DNA of 64,000 nucleotides, from positions 30,484,213 through 30,548,212 of the forward strand of contig OX387185.1 in the NCBI GenBank assembly GCA_947561395.2, read 5' to 3'. Of the stretch, positions 21,067-31,355 are shown piece after piece (positions within the stretch are counted from its first letter, which is position 1; every line of letters starts with the position of its first letter). Source of the DNA: Buxus sempervirens (Eukaryota > Streptophyta > Magnoliopsida > Buxales > Buxaceae). The notes under the pieces are model-generated. The model did not search any database, had not been told where the DNA came from, and saw only the letters and a program-made list of their open reading frames with translations. Both the position numbers and the translations under genes were made by a program.

Positions 21067-23391
21067 CTTTTATCTTTTCAGATTTATTCACTCTCTTTTC
21101 TTCTTCTTCTTTCTTCTTTCTTCTTTCTTCTCTTTTCTTTCTTTTCTTCTTCTTCTTTCTTTTTTTTATTATTTATTTTATTTTATTTTTTATTATTATT
21201 ATTACTTTTTTTTTAAGTTTGAAGTTCTTTATCTCCCATGTAGGTGCACTACCCCCTAATTCTATTTGGCTAAGAGTCACTGCTGCCCAGAACACCGAGG
21301 AAATCTGAATCCTGGTTCAAATCCTATGATACAAAAGTGGGAAAATGAAAATTACATGAGGGCCTTCTCTGCCCTTTAAATCTTCAAAACATGTCTTCTC
21401 CTCTTATTCTTGAGCTTGCCTGAGCTTTATTATCCTTGATGATTCTCCACTGGGATTTGTAAGACTCCCTTTTAAAGGAAAATTCTTCTGGGAATTTTAT
21501 GAGAACCTTTCCATCTGTCATTCTATTTCACCCAGTGTGTTCCTATGGCGCCGTTCTTTCGCCTATCTGAGATTCTCATGTTCTGACAATGTCTCTCCCT
21601 TCAATTGGTACTTTGCTTCTGTTGGATAATCACTTCTTCTCGACAAGGAAACTCCACTGGGCATTTGTAGAGGAAGGTGCCACCTCTCTTGCTTTCTTTT
21701 CGACATTCTCTAGTGGGGTCTTGGATGAGAAGCTTGTGTGTCCTTTTGAGTGTACTCATCTTCTTTGTGGCGGATTCCCCTTGTTTGCTTCTCTTTCCCT
21801 TTGCCTGTTTGCTCTTTTTTTTGTTTTTGTTTTTGTTTTTGTTTTTTTTTTAAGCTCCAGTATCAAAACCATTTGATTTCCCGCCTCGCATGGGCCTGCA
21901 AATTTCTCAAGATAATAGTGAGGTATCTGAAATTCAAAATGTAAGCACAAATGGCTTACTTGGTTATTTTTGTGTGTGAATGCATAGGAATGAAATGAAA
22001 ACAATTTTTCTTTTCTTTTTTTTTTTTTTCAAAAAAAAAACTTTTTCTTAGAAACTTTGTGCTAGTGCTTAAAAGGGAAAGGCAAGACCAATGACCATGG
22101 TAAATTGCCTTATTAGCTTGAGGTGTTTTGAGATAGTGTGCCTGACACGCTTTCTCATGAATTTCTTGACTTGTGCCGTCATTGACTCTCGGAGGTTCTA
22201 CAAAGGCTTAAAATGATGATCATCTCAAGGAATGCTTTCCTAGCCCCAGTTCTAATTTTTCTCACTTTAATCCAGTCTTAAGTGGTTTCAAGATTTTGCA
22301 ATTGAAGGCTTTCCCTTTCTTTTTCTCCCCGAGGTTAGTGCCTGCCCCAGTTTAAGGGTTTAAACTGACTTTCATGCATGCCCTTTAGATCTAAGAGGTC
22401 TTTAAAATAGGACGAAACATTGGCCGAGTTTTAAGTCTAAGAAATGATGGGATATAAATCTCAAGTTCTTGTGTTTCTTAGGTTAACGGTTTGTGTCTTG
22501 CTAAAGCTGATTCTTCTTTTGAATTCCTTAATCACTGATCTACATAGATCCAAATGTCACATTTTCTGCAATCAAAAAGGACTTTCTCATAGGATGAAAC
22601 GAAGTCTAAGGTCTTGGTTTTTGAAAGAAAGGGAAGATGGCTCAAAGTTTTACAAATGGGTTGAGTCATGTTTTGAACCTTTTCTTGATTGCTTGGGCCT
22701 TGTCAATGCCTTTTCATTTTCTTTCATTTTCTTTTTGGGTCTTTTGCGACCTTCGCCTTTTCCTTGCCCTTTTCTTTCATTTTCTTTGGGTGTCTGCCTT
22801 GATTCGTATGCCCTAGTGTGCTTTCTGTTTTCTTTTTGCTTCATTTTTGCACATCCATGTTTTTTTTCTTTTTCTTCTTTCATACCAAGCACTATGTTTA
22901 GGGCTCATGATTCAATGGGTTAGAAAAAAAAATTAGGCTCAACTGATTTGACTAGGGATTTTGTTTTGAAGACTTGATAGATAAGCAAGGATGGCCTTTC
23001 ATCATTTTGCAGAAGTTGTAACAACTTGGTTTAGGTATTCGATGCAAATTTAGTTCAGGAATAGTTTGCTTCCTTTTGTTCTTATTCTTTTTGGCTCTGC
23101 CCCAGTGTGGGGTGGCTAGACACAATACAGGTATTTGAATAACATGAATAAGCCCAAAGTGTTTGACTAGCGATTATTGATTCAGGATGCAGAAGGATGG
23201 CCTCTCATCCTTTCTCAAAGACATGATGCAAAAGTCAACCTTGACCCTTAGCTGGTTTAGGCACTTTTCTTTCCTTTTCTTTTCCTCTTTTTGCTCTCAG
23301 GGATCGCTCTAGCCCAATGTAAAGATAGGTGTGGAAGGAAAATCAGGGTCTGGATCAGGAAAGGATGGCCACTGGCTTAGTAAAGGTTCTT
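21067..23391 (-). other. G1 interior downstream of gag, noncoding, with ~200-bp imperfect repeats
   Basis: G1 interior between LINE-D and LINE-F. It is rich in T tracts on the plus strand. No pol domain can be read on either strand. At 22947-23391 an imperfect unit of about 200 bp occurs about twice, marked by TTTGACTAG and by AAGGATGGCCTYTCATC (near 22991 and 23190; a third partial match near 23362). Open frames such as 22444-22923 (+) are low-complexity F/L/S-rich runs with no family resemblance. Confidence 0.6.
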
Positions 23392-23602
23392 ATGGGAGCA
23401 ATATCTTTTTTTTTTTTGGAAAAAGTAAGATTCCATTAGAAAGGAGGGAGAATGTACAAAGAAGAAGAGTAGTCCGCTAGGACATTACATAGCACCAGGC
23501 ATCCAAGTGCACATTGAACCAAAACAGAACAAATGAAACCGTGCTAAAGCTTCCATGTGCATGCAACACCAAAACAAAAACGAACCAGACCATGCTAAAA
23601 GA

Positions 23603-24030
23603 TTAACAAAAAAGGAAGTTGATATTCCATTGGAGTGCAACTTTCCTGTGGATGTCGTTGTCCTTCAGTGGCATCAATAGACCGTCAACTCTATAGGAGA
23701 TGTCCAGCTCAATAAGTTTGCAGATTTCATCCTTGGGTAAGGCTGAATTCTTGAAAATCCTGCGGTTCCGTTCACACCAAATGTGATAGACGGCAGCACC
23801 TAAAGAAAGATGTCTTAACAGATGTATAGGCGTCTTGGCATTCCAAGCGCAAGAAACAAGTTGGATGATGGAACTCCATGAAGCTGATGCATAAGCCGAG
23901 TTCAAGCAATTCTTCTTTATAAAATGTTTCCATATGAAGTTGCTGTAGTAGCAACAGAAAAAAAGGTGCTCAATGGATTCATTGGTCTTACGGCATAGAA
24001 CACATACCGGGCTTTGGAGAATACCCCATT
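23603..24030 (-). pseudogene. ORF2 C-terminal part of LINE-F (zf-RVT to stop)
   Basis: The minus-strand frame begins at the inversion point with WGILQSPVCVLCRK, the zf-RVT finger, and continues through the FHNxNRRIFKNSA-type tail to the stop at 23603-23605. One cysteine-to-tyrosine-region change and a frame break appear near 23940 compared with LINE-M, because the finger part and the tail part are in different frames. It is truncated at its N-terminus by the inversion. Confidence 0.82.
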
Positions 24031-25576
24031 CCGAGTAGAAGGCTTGTGGACAATGTGCTTATCACTCATGAACTATTCCGGAATTATCACCTTGACAAGG
24101 GCACTCCAAGGTGTGCTCTCAAGATTGACATTAGAAAGGCCTTCGACTCAGTGGACTGGAAGTGCCTGGAAGAGGTACTCAAGGGTTTCAGGTTCCCCCA
24201 TCGTTTTATCTCATGGGTCATGGAATGTGTCAGATCTACCTCCTACTCTATTATGATTAATGGCAGCATGGAAGGGTTCTTCAAGGGTGCCAAGGGGCTT
24301 AGACAAGGCGATCCTATGTCTCCTTATCTGTTCGTCTTAGTCATGGAATTATTTGATAAGGTATTGAATGATAGCACATCAGCCCACTTCAAGCCTCACC
24401 CCAAATGTGCCCAGCCCCTTATCAAGCAGCTCTGTTTCGCTGACGACCTCCTTATCTTTGCGCATGGGGATCTCAGGTCAGTACAATGCATTAGTTCTGC
24501 TCTTGATCTCTTTAGCAGGATGTCTGGGCTTCATGTTAACAGGGACAAAAGTGCTTTATTTACTGCTGCTATTCCAACTCATGTGAAGAATAACATCATC
24601 ACGTTGTTGGGCTTTACGGAGGGACATCTTCCGATTAGATATTTGGGAGTTCCACTCATATCCACTAGGCTGTATGCTCGGGATTGTGAGCCATTAATCC
24701 AAAAACTGGTAGCCAGAACTGCTTCATGGCAAGGGCGGCACCTGTCTTACGCAGGTCGGTTGGTACTGGTTAAATCTGTTTTATTCTCTATTGCTGTCTA
24801 TTGGTTGTCTATATTCATCTTGCCCAAGGAAGTTATCTACAAGATTGAGAGAATATGCAGAAATTTCATCTGGTCAGGCTCTAGTCAAGACATCAAAATC
24901 AGCAAAGTTAGATGGGACCAGATCTGCTCACCTAAGGATCAAGGTGGGCTGGGTGTCTTGAACATACAGCTTTGGAATAGATGTGCCATATTAAGACAAG
25001 TCTGGCTCGTGGGTAGCAAGGCTGGAAACCTTTGGGTTTCTTGGGTTACTACCAACCTTCTCCGAGGCCGAAACTTCTGGAATGTTCCTATCCCCTCCAC
25101 TGCTTCCTGGGTATGGAGGAAAATTCTCAAGCAAAGGAACTCTGCTACCACCTTCATAAAGCACTCCATTCACAACGGAAGGAACTCCTCATTGTGGCAT
25201 GATAATTGGCATCCCCTAGGCCCCCTTCTCCCAAGGTTTGGTAGAAGATTGATCTATGACTCTGGACTTCCGGATGATGCCTTAGTCCACGACATTATTT
25301 GTGATTCTGATTGGGACACTCCAGTTGCGACCTCTTTTGATCTGATGGAAGTTTGGTCTATGCTCCAGGTCTTACCAAGGCCTAAGCCTGATGAGAATGG
25401 CCGCATTATTTGGACTCTCTCTCCTTCTGGCACTTATGAGACTCACAGCACATACAAAGCCCTAGAAGCTGCACATCCCAATGTTCCTTGGTCGAAATTG
25501 GTGTGGTTCCCTTCCAATATTCCTAGACATGCCTTCATCCTATGGCTAGCAATCAGGAAAGCCCTTCTCACCAAAG
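24031..25576 (+). pseudogene. ORF2 RT part of LINE-F, inverted segment
   Basis: The plus-strand open run starts in the RT (PSRRLVDNVLITHEL at 24031) and includes RKAFDSVDW, GLRQGDPMSPYLF and the catalytic FADD near 24442. It goes on through the region before the zinc finger and ends at LAIRKALLTKD where the target duplication begins. It is open throughout (about 515 codons), so it is a recent copy. The EN domain and the finger are not part of this segment. Confidence 0.88.
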
Positions 25577-25592
25577 ATGGGAGCAATATCTT

Positions 25593-25921
25593 ACACCCAG
25601 CTGAAGACACCTTTGAGCAACTTGGCATCTTTCCATGATCATGGTCATGCCAAAAAGGTAGTGGTCTCAGAGCGATGTCATCGTCGCTCTGAGCAACTTG
25701 CCAATTTTTATTTTTTTTTCTTATTTATTTATTTATTTTTTCAAAAGTTTTTAAAGTTTGCATGAAAGTAAAGGTATGCAAAAACACTTACAAAATGATT
25801 GATCCTGCTCGGGATAGTCGGTGCAAAAAAAATAAATAAATAAACTTAGCCTTGAAATGGTGGACTTGGAGGAGAACCATGTCCGGGAGTTGGTTGTACC
25901 TTGCAACCTTGCTTGATTTCT
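25593..25921 (-). other. G1 interior just after gag, noncoding
   Basis: This interval joins the gag stop region to the LINE-F target site. It is T-rich with an A/T run near 25710-25745. I see no protease or other domain in any frame, which supports the absence of pol in G1. Confidence 0.6.
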
Positions 25922-27257
25922 TCAACTTGTCCTGCTTGAATATGCCCCCTTGTGATCTGGAAGAGGGTTTTGAGTCACAGCAGTGGCTGGTGTGTTGGTT
26001 GGAGTAGGAGGGTCCACGGTGAGGCGTTTCTGATCAATCAAGTCTTGGATATCATGCCTCAGATCCCAACATCTGTTGGTGTCATGTCCCGGTGCCCCTG
26101 AGTGGTACCCACATCTCTCATTAGGATTGTAATTCTTGCCGATGAATGTTCTAGGATTTGGCGGCTTGATTTGCAAATACTCTCCTTTTAGTAATGTGGG
26201 TAGTAACTCAGTTGGTGTGTAGGGAAGTGGAGTGAATACTCTTCTCAGCCTTGCCTCCATTTCTTCTCTTGTCCTTCTTGGTGGACCCTGATATGGTACG
26301 GCCATTTGTCCCTGATTCTGTGGAGCTGTTGTCAGGGACCTCTGGGAGATGTGATAAGGTTGAGTAGGTTGAACATAGTTCACTGCCTGCCCTTCAGTTC
26401 TCCATGGTTGCTCTTGCCCCTGGCTTCTATTGCTTTGATTCGCCATTGGTCTCCTCTGAGTGGCATTTTGCCCACTGCTATCTATCTTTCTTGACCTTAC
26501 TGCATCTTCAATTCTGTCAGCTGTCAAAATCAAGTCATTGAAACTTTCAGAACTTTGCCCCAGTAATAGAGTGAAGAAAGGTTGACCAAGTGATGCTATA
26601 AACAAAGATGCCATCTCTTGTTCTAGCAGTGGTGGTTGGACCAGTGTTGCCAACTCTTTCCATCTCTTAGCATAGTCTCAAACTGATTCATGACTCTTCT
26701 TTGCTAACCTTTGCAGCTCTGCCCTTGTTTGAACCATCTGGCTGTTCAAACGATATTGCTGAATGAACACTGCAGCGAGATCATTCCAAGTCTTTATCTT
26801 GGCTTTGTATAAGCTCAAAAACCAATAATAAGCAGCCCCAGTTAAAGACCCCAGAAAGAATTTTACCATGATTTTCTCATTTTTTTTGCGTATTAGCACA
26901 TGTCGCCTGAATACGACCTTAAATGGTTTAGCGGACAACCAGTTCCATTAAGCTGGTGCAACTCAGGACATTTGAATTTGGCAGGGAGTTGTATATCTGA
27001 AAAAAAAAACAGAGGTTTTCCAGAGTAGCCTCATTCTGAACCGTGTTTGGCTGCAGCTGCTTCAAAAGATCTTCCTTCATGGCCGCCAGACGGGCCTCGA
27101 ATTGAGCTTCTTGCGTTCTATACCAGTCTTCTTCATCCTGCCCCAGTTGGACAGGCGCGAATTGTTCTTGCTGCTGTATCGGGTGGACAAGATCTACCAC
27201 AGGAGGTGGGAATGGAACAGCTTGCTGTGGTGGTGCCATAGGTGGAGGTTGTGCTGG
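25922..27257 (-). pseudogene. gag region of G1, larger part, broken
   Basis: This minus-strand region reads as Ty3/Gypsy Gag. It has a proline- and glutamine-rich N-terminal stretch, the capsid-type retrotransposon gag segment (for example YYWFLSLYKAKIKTWNDLAA), and near the C-terminus a CX2H...GH...C element (CGYHSGAPGHDTNRCWDLRH) followed by IQDLID, typical of Tat/Ogre Gag. It is broken, with at least two breaks. The first part of gag lies at 36831-37063 on the other side of LINE-G. Confidence 0.85.
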
Positions 27258-27438
27258 TTTTTTTTTTTTTTGGAAATTAAGTGAGATAGATTGAAGAAGG
27301 AAATATGTACAAGCAACAAGTGGGCATACCTACTAACCAGGGCAAGTCTCTGCTAGCAACTTGCTAAAGAGACAGACAGTGAACATAACACAACAATGAA
27401 CAGACCATGACACCCAAGAACAATGATGGAGGCTAGCT

Positions 27439-28223
27439 CTACACGAACCTACATGTAAGGCCCCATTGCAACACAATCTGCCTATGATAGCTGTTATCCT
27501 TAAGGACAAATGATAAGCCATTAATTCTGTAAGAGATGTCCTGGATGATGACCTTACATATCTCCTCTTCAGGCAGAGCTGAATTTTTGAAGACCCTTCG
27601 GTTTCTCTCACACCAAATGTGGTACACGGCAGCAGACAAAGATAGGCGTCGAAGTAGATGAAGGGGGGACTTGGATCTCCATGATCTGGCACCCGCTTCA
27701 ACAATAAGGTTCCAGGGGGGGATAGGATCCAATACATTGAGACCATTTTTATCCAAAAGAAATCGCCAGATGTGCTTGCTATAATCACATTGGAAGAAGA
27801 GGTGGTTAATAGATTCATTGGATTTACGACAAAGAACACATACCGCACTGTGAATGGTACCCCATCTCATGAGTCTATCCTTGGTGAGAAGCGCATTCCG
27901 TATCGCAAGCCATGTCACGAACGCGTGCCTTGGAATGTGGGGGGAGAACCAGATTAACTGAGCCCAAGAAACTGATGGCCTAATAACTTCCATGGCCTTG
28001 TAAGTCGCACTAATACTGTAGTTTCCAGACCTGGAGAGGGTCCAGGTGATTCTATCTTCCACGCCTGGGTGAGGCCTTGGTAGGTCTTGAATTCTTGCCC
28101 ACACTTCAGTCAAGTCCAAGGAAGAAGCAATCGGATTATCCCAATCATCACCATTTATAAGTTCTTGAACTAAAGCACTGTCAGGTAGCCCTAAGTCATA
28201 GATCAGTCTGGTACCAAACCTTG
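27439..28223 (-). pseudogene. ORF2 C-terminal part of LINE-G
   Basis: From the LINE-H junction to the stop at 27439-27441. It covers the region before the finger, zf-RVT (CVLCRKSNES, HLFFQCDYS) and the tail AAVYHIWCERNRRVFKNSA. It differs from the LINE-B equivalent (3000-3723) by only a few residues. The rest of the gene is at 31356-34181, separated by LINE-H and a 28-bp loss. Confidence 0.88.
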
Positions 28224-31202
28224 GCCCCAGGTATTTCGGATCATGGTCCTTTGGTGGTGACAGTGTGCTCTGATTTTATGAAACAGAACAGGCCATTTAA
28301 GTTCTTTAATTTCTGGACTGGAAAGGATGAGTTTATTCCAATGATTGAGGGAGTGTGGAGGAGTTCTGTTATGGGCTCTCCTATGTTTAATCTGGTGCAC
28401 AAACTGAGGAAGGTGAAAGCACTTTTAAAGATATGGAGTGGGCGTGAAAGGTTCTCTCAAATCTCAGGGAGAATGGATGACTTGAGAAACAAGCTTGAGC
28501 AATGTCAGAAGGAGTTGCAGGTACGGCCCAATGATCATGGGCTCTGTTCATTGGAGAGGAGATGGAGAGTGGATTTGGCCATGCTCCTGAAGGATGAAGA
28601 AGCTCAAATTAGACAGAAGTCACGTATCCAATGGTTGAAAGAGGGTGACCAAAACACACAATTTTTCCTGAATTCACTAAAGGTGAGACAGTCCATGAAC
28701 AAGATTATTTCTTTGGCAAATGATGAAGGGGAAATGGTGACCAACCAGGAGCTTATTAGAAGGTATATTGTTAATCACTTCCAACGTGTGTTGGGAACCA
28801 CCGCTATTAGAATGGAGGCCGGTCATGGTGTCTTTGAAAGAACTTTATCTAGTGACCAAGTAAGAAGGTTGGAGCAACCTGTGACAGATGAGGAGATTGA
28901 ACGGACAATGTTTTTACTCAAGGATGATAAAGCTCCGGGCCCAGACGGATTTACAGCTTGCTTCTTCAAGAAAGCATGGAGAGTGGTAGGTAAGGATGTC
29001 ATTGCTGCTATCAGATCGTTCTTTTCTTCTGGGAGGTTACTTAAACAGATGAATCACTCATTGATCACGCTGGTGCCAAAGAAAGGTAAGCCTTCCTCTA
29101 TTGGTGATTTTCGGCCTATTTCTTGTGTTAACACGATTTATAAGTGCATATCGAAGTTGTTGGCAAATAGGCTTAAGGAGGTGGTGGGTGATTTGGTAGG
29201 CCATTACCAAACGGCCTTTATTCCAGGAAGAAGAATGGTGGATAATATTCTTATTACCCATGAATTGCTCAAAGACTACCATTTGAATAGGGGTACGCCA
29301 AGATGTGCGTTTAAGGTTGATATTAAAAAGGCTTATGACTCAGTCCACTGGGGATGTGTGGAAGAGGTGTTAAATGGGTATGGTTTTCCAGCAAGGTTTA
29401 CTTCATGGATTATGGAGTGCATCACTACGGCATCGTACTCTGTTATGGTGAATGGTAGTATGGAGGGTTTCTTCAAAGGTCAGAGCGGACTTCGGCAAGG
29501 TGATCCTATATCGCCTTACTTGTTTGTCATGCTTATGGAAGTTTTTGATGGTGTCTTGAAGGACCATACACGTGAAGGATTTCGATTACATCCCAGATGC
29601 TCACACCCAACTATTAAGCAACTATGTTTTGCAGATGACCTTTTCATATTTTCCTATGGGGACGTGAGGTCTGTACAGTGTATAGCACATGCGTTAAGCA
29701 AGTTTGAGAGCATATCTGGATTGTCAGTTAATAAAGACAAGAGTGAGGTTTTCATGGCTGCTGTCCCAGATCAAATAAGACATGAGATTGTCCAGCTATT
29801 AGGTTTCAAGGAAGGCACCTTACCAGTGAGGTATTTGGGAGTTCCACTCTTATCATCTAGGTTGTCGGCAAAGGATTGTGAACCATTGATACAGAAGGTG
29901 CAAGCTCATGTGGCTTCATGGAGGGGTAAGGCGTTGTCATATGCTGGTCGACTAATGCTTATAAGGTCAGTGTTGTTTTCTTTGACTGTTAATTGGTTGA
30001 CGGTGTTCATCCTCCCTAAGGAAGTAATCTATAAGCTAGAAAGATTGTGTAGACAGTTCCTTTGGGCAGGTGCAGGTAATGAGAGGAAAGCAAGCAAGGT
30101 TAAGTGGGAGCATGTGTGTGCTCCTAAAAACCAAGGCGGCCTAGGGTTGGTGAGCTTGCACTTGTGGAACAAATGTGCAACATTGAGACAGGCGTGGCTG
30201 GTGGCAAGTAGAGCCAATAACCTCTGGGTAGCATGGGTGAATAGAAACTTGCTTCGGGGAAGGAATTTTTGGGTGGTTCAAATCCCGTCGGCTCCATCAT
30301 GGGTGTGGAGGAAGATTTTGAAGTCAAGGCCTGTGGCTAGTACTTTCATCAAGCACCGGATTAATAATGGAAGGAATACGTCATTGTGGTATGATAATTG
30401 GCACCCAGTAGGTCCGCTTGCTCAGATGTATGGGACGCGGTTGATTTATGATTCCGGGCTTCCGGTGACAGCTACAGTGAGTGATATTCGGGAAGGGGTG
30501 GACTGGAACCTACCAGTGGCAGTGTCGGCTGACCTTCTTGAGGTGTGGGCGAGAATCCATGAGGTACAAACTCCTTGTGCAGGTGAAGAGGATAGGATCA
30601 TGTGGACGACATCGGATACAGGTCTGTTTCATCTTAGTAGCACTTATATGAAGCTTGATACTGGACGTCCAGGAGTGAGATGGAGTGGGTTGGTGTGGTT
30701 TCCAAATAATATCCCCAGGCACGCTTTCATACTTTGGATGGCTATCCGGCTGGCTTTACTAACCAAGGATAAGCTACTGAAGTGGGGTCTTTCCTATGGG
30801 ACGGTTTGTGTTCTGTGTAGGAGGGGGGATGAGACTATTCAACATTTGTTCTTTGAGTGCAGCTATTCTAAAGCCATATGGAGACAGCTGTTGAGAAGAA
30901 ACTGCTTGCGTAACCCAAGCTTGACATGGGAGGCCTTGATCCAGTGGGGCTCATCAAATTGGGTATCTACTAACCCCATTAATCTCATTAGGCGGCTTTC
31001 ACTAGCAGCGGCTGTGTACCACATTTGGAATGAGAGAAATAGACGGATCTTCAAGAATTCGGCTCTCCCTCATGGGGATGTGTGTAAGTTCATTTATCAG
31101 GATGTACTCTGTCGTTTACATGATAGTAGGGGTGTACTTAAGGATAACGATGTCCGTAGGCAGGTGGTTATTAATTGGGGTCTTACTTGGTCATTGGTCT
31201 GA
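28221..31202 (+). CDS. ORF2 of LINE-H, 993 codons, open, 5'-truncated
   Basis: Open frame with no internal stop. It starts at the EN C-terminus (APGISDH), then has the linker (KEGDQNTQFF), RT (KAPGPDGFTACFF, KKAYDSVHW, GLRQGDPISPYLF, catalytic FADD at residue 470, 29628-29639) and zf-RVT (CVLCRRGDE, HLFFECSYS), and ends about 85 residues later. Most of EN is missing and there is no proper start codon; the frame opens with a TTG. Domestication was considered but there is no sign beyond openness, which recent insertion explains. Confidence 0.9.
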   Translation: MAPGISDHGPLVVTVCSDFMKQNRPFKFFNFWTGKDEFIPMIEGVWRSSVMGSPMFNLVHKLRKVKALLKIWSGRERFSQISGRMDDLRNKLEQCQKELQVRPNDHGLCSLERRWRVDLAMLLKDEEAQIRQKSRIQWLKEGDQNTQFFLNSLKVRQSMNKIISLANDEGEMVTNQELIRRYIVNHFQRVLGTTAIRMEAGHGVFERTLSSDQVRRLEQPVTDEEIERTMFLLKDDKAPGPDGFTACFFKKAWRVVGKDVIAAIRSFFSSGRLLKQMNHSLITLVPKKGKPSSIGDFRPISCVNTIYKCISKLLANRLKEVVGDLVGHYQTAFIPGRRMVDNILITHELLKDYHLNRGTPRCAFKVDIKKAYDSVHWGCVEEVLNGYGFPARFTSWIMECITTASYSVMVNGSMEGFFKGQSGLRQGDPISPYLFVMLMEVFDGVLKDHTREGFRLHPRCSHPTIKQLCFADDLFIFSYGDVRSVQCIAHALSKFESISGLSVNKDKSEVFMAAVPDQIRHEIVQLLGFKEGTLPVRYLGVPLLSSRLSAKDCEPLIQKVQAHVASWRGKALSYAGRLMLIRSVLFSLTVNWLTVFILPKEVIYKLERLCRQFLWAGAGNERKASKVKWEHVCAPKNQGGLGLVSLHLWNKCATLRQAWLVASRANNLWVAWVNRNLLRGRNFWVVQIPSAPSWVWRKILKSRPVASTFIKHRINNGRNTSLWYDNWHPVGPLAQMYGTRLIYDSGLPVTATVSDIREGVDWNLPVAVSADLLEVWARIHEVQTPCAGEEDRIMWTTSDTGLFHLSSTYMKLDTGRPGVRWSGLVWFPNNIPRHAFILWMAIRLALLTKDKLLKWGLSYGTVCVLCRRGDETIQHLFFECSYSKAIWRQLLRRNCLRNPSLTWEALIQWGSSNWVSTNPINLIRRLSLAAAVYHIWNERNRRIFKNSALPHGDVCKFIYQDVLCRLHDSRGVLKDNDVRRQVVINWGLTWSLV

Positions 31203-31355
31203 GTAGGGTCTGGGGGTTATGCCATGATGTATCTTGTGTGCCCTGTTTAGGGCTTTGTCTGTCGTCTCGGTTTGGTTGGGTGATGTGAGCACCCCTTCTT
31301 TGTACATATTGCCTATTCTCTCTAATGGAACTTACTTAATTTCCAAAAAAAAAAA
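28221..31355 (+). mobile_element. LINE-H, LINE inserted head-to-tail against LINE-G
   Basis: This plus-strand LINE is 5'-truncated at the end of the EN domain and ends in TTAATTTCC with an 11-base poly(A) at 31345-31355. LINE-G sequence resumes on both sides. Comparing with the uninterrupted relative LINE-B (about 2906-2948) shows that 28 bp of LINE-G target are missing and nothing is duplicated. LINE-I (41362-42291) is the nearest relative in the window. Confidence 0.95.

Larger units (their letters stand above)
23408..25576. mobile_element. LINE-F, twin-primed LINE with inverted 5' half
   Basis: One insertion flanked by a perfect 16-bp duplication ATGGGAGCAATATCTT (23392-23407 and 25577-25592). 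The 3' half lies on the minus strand (23408-24030; T-run, then sense ending in TTTTTCC plus poly(A)). The 5' half is on the plus strand (24031-25576) and starts inside the RT. The two halves meet at 24030/24031 and together cover RT to the end of the element in order, apart from about four codons. This is the signature of twin priming, known from mammalian L1. LINE-M (51446-52353) is a close relative in normal orientation. Confidence 0.95.

Noticed and set aside
20651-21308. Open frames of 131-202 codons on the plus strand with an F/Y-rich end
   Set aside because: Antisense to the LINE-D 5' UTR, running on into a T-rich part of G1. Low complexity and crossing an insertion boundary, so not a gene.
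22444-22923. 159-codon plus-strand frame rich in Phe, Leu and Ser, resembling membrane segments
   Set aside because: It is the translation of TTTTCTTTC-type low-complexity DNA inside the noncoding interior of G1; no start context or family resemblance supports it.
28221-31202. LINE-H ORF2 as a possible domesticated host reverse transcriptase
   Set aside because: It keeps its LINE 3' UTR and poly(A), lacks most of EN and a start codon, and interrupts another LINE. Recent insertion explains the open frame.
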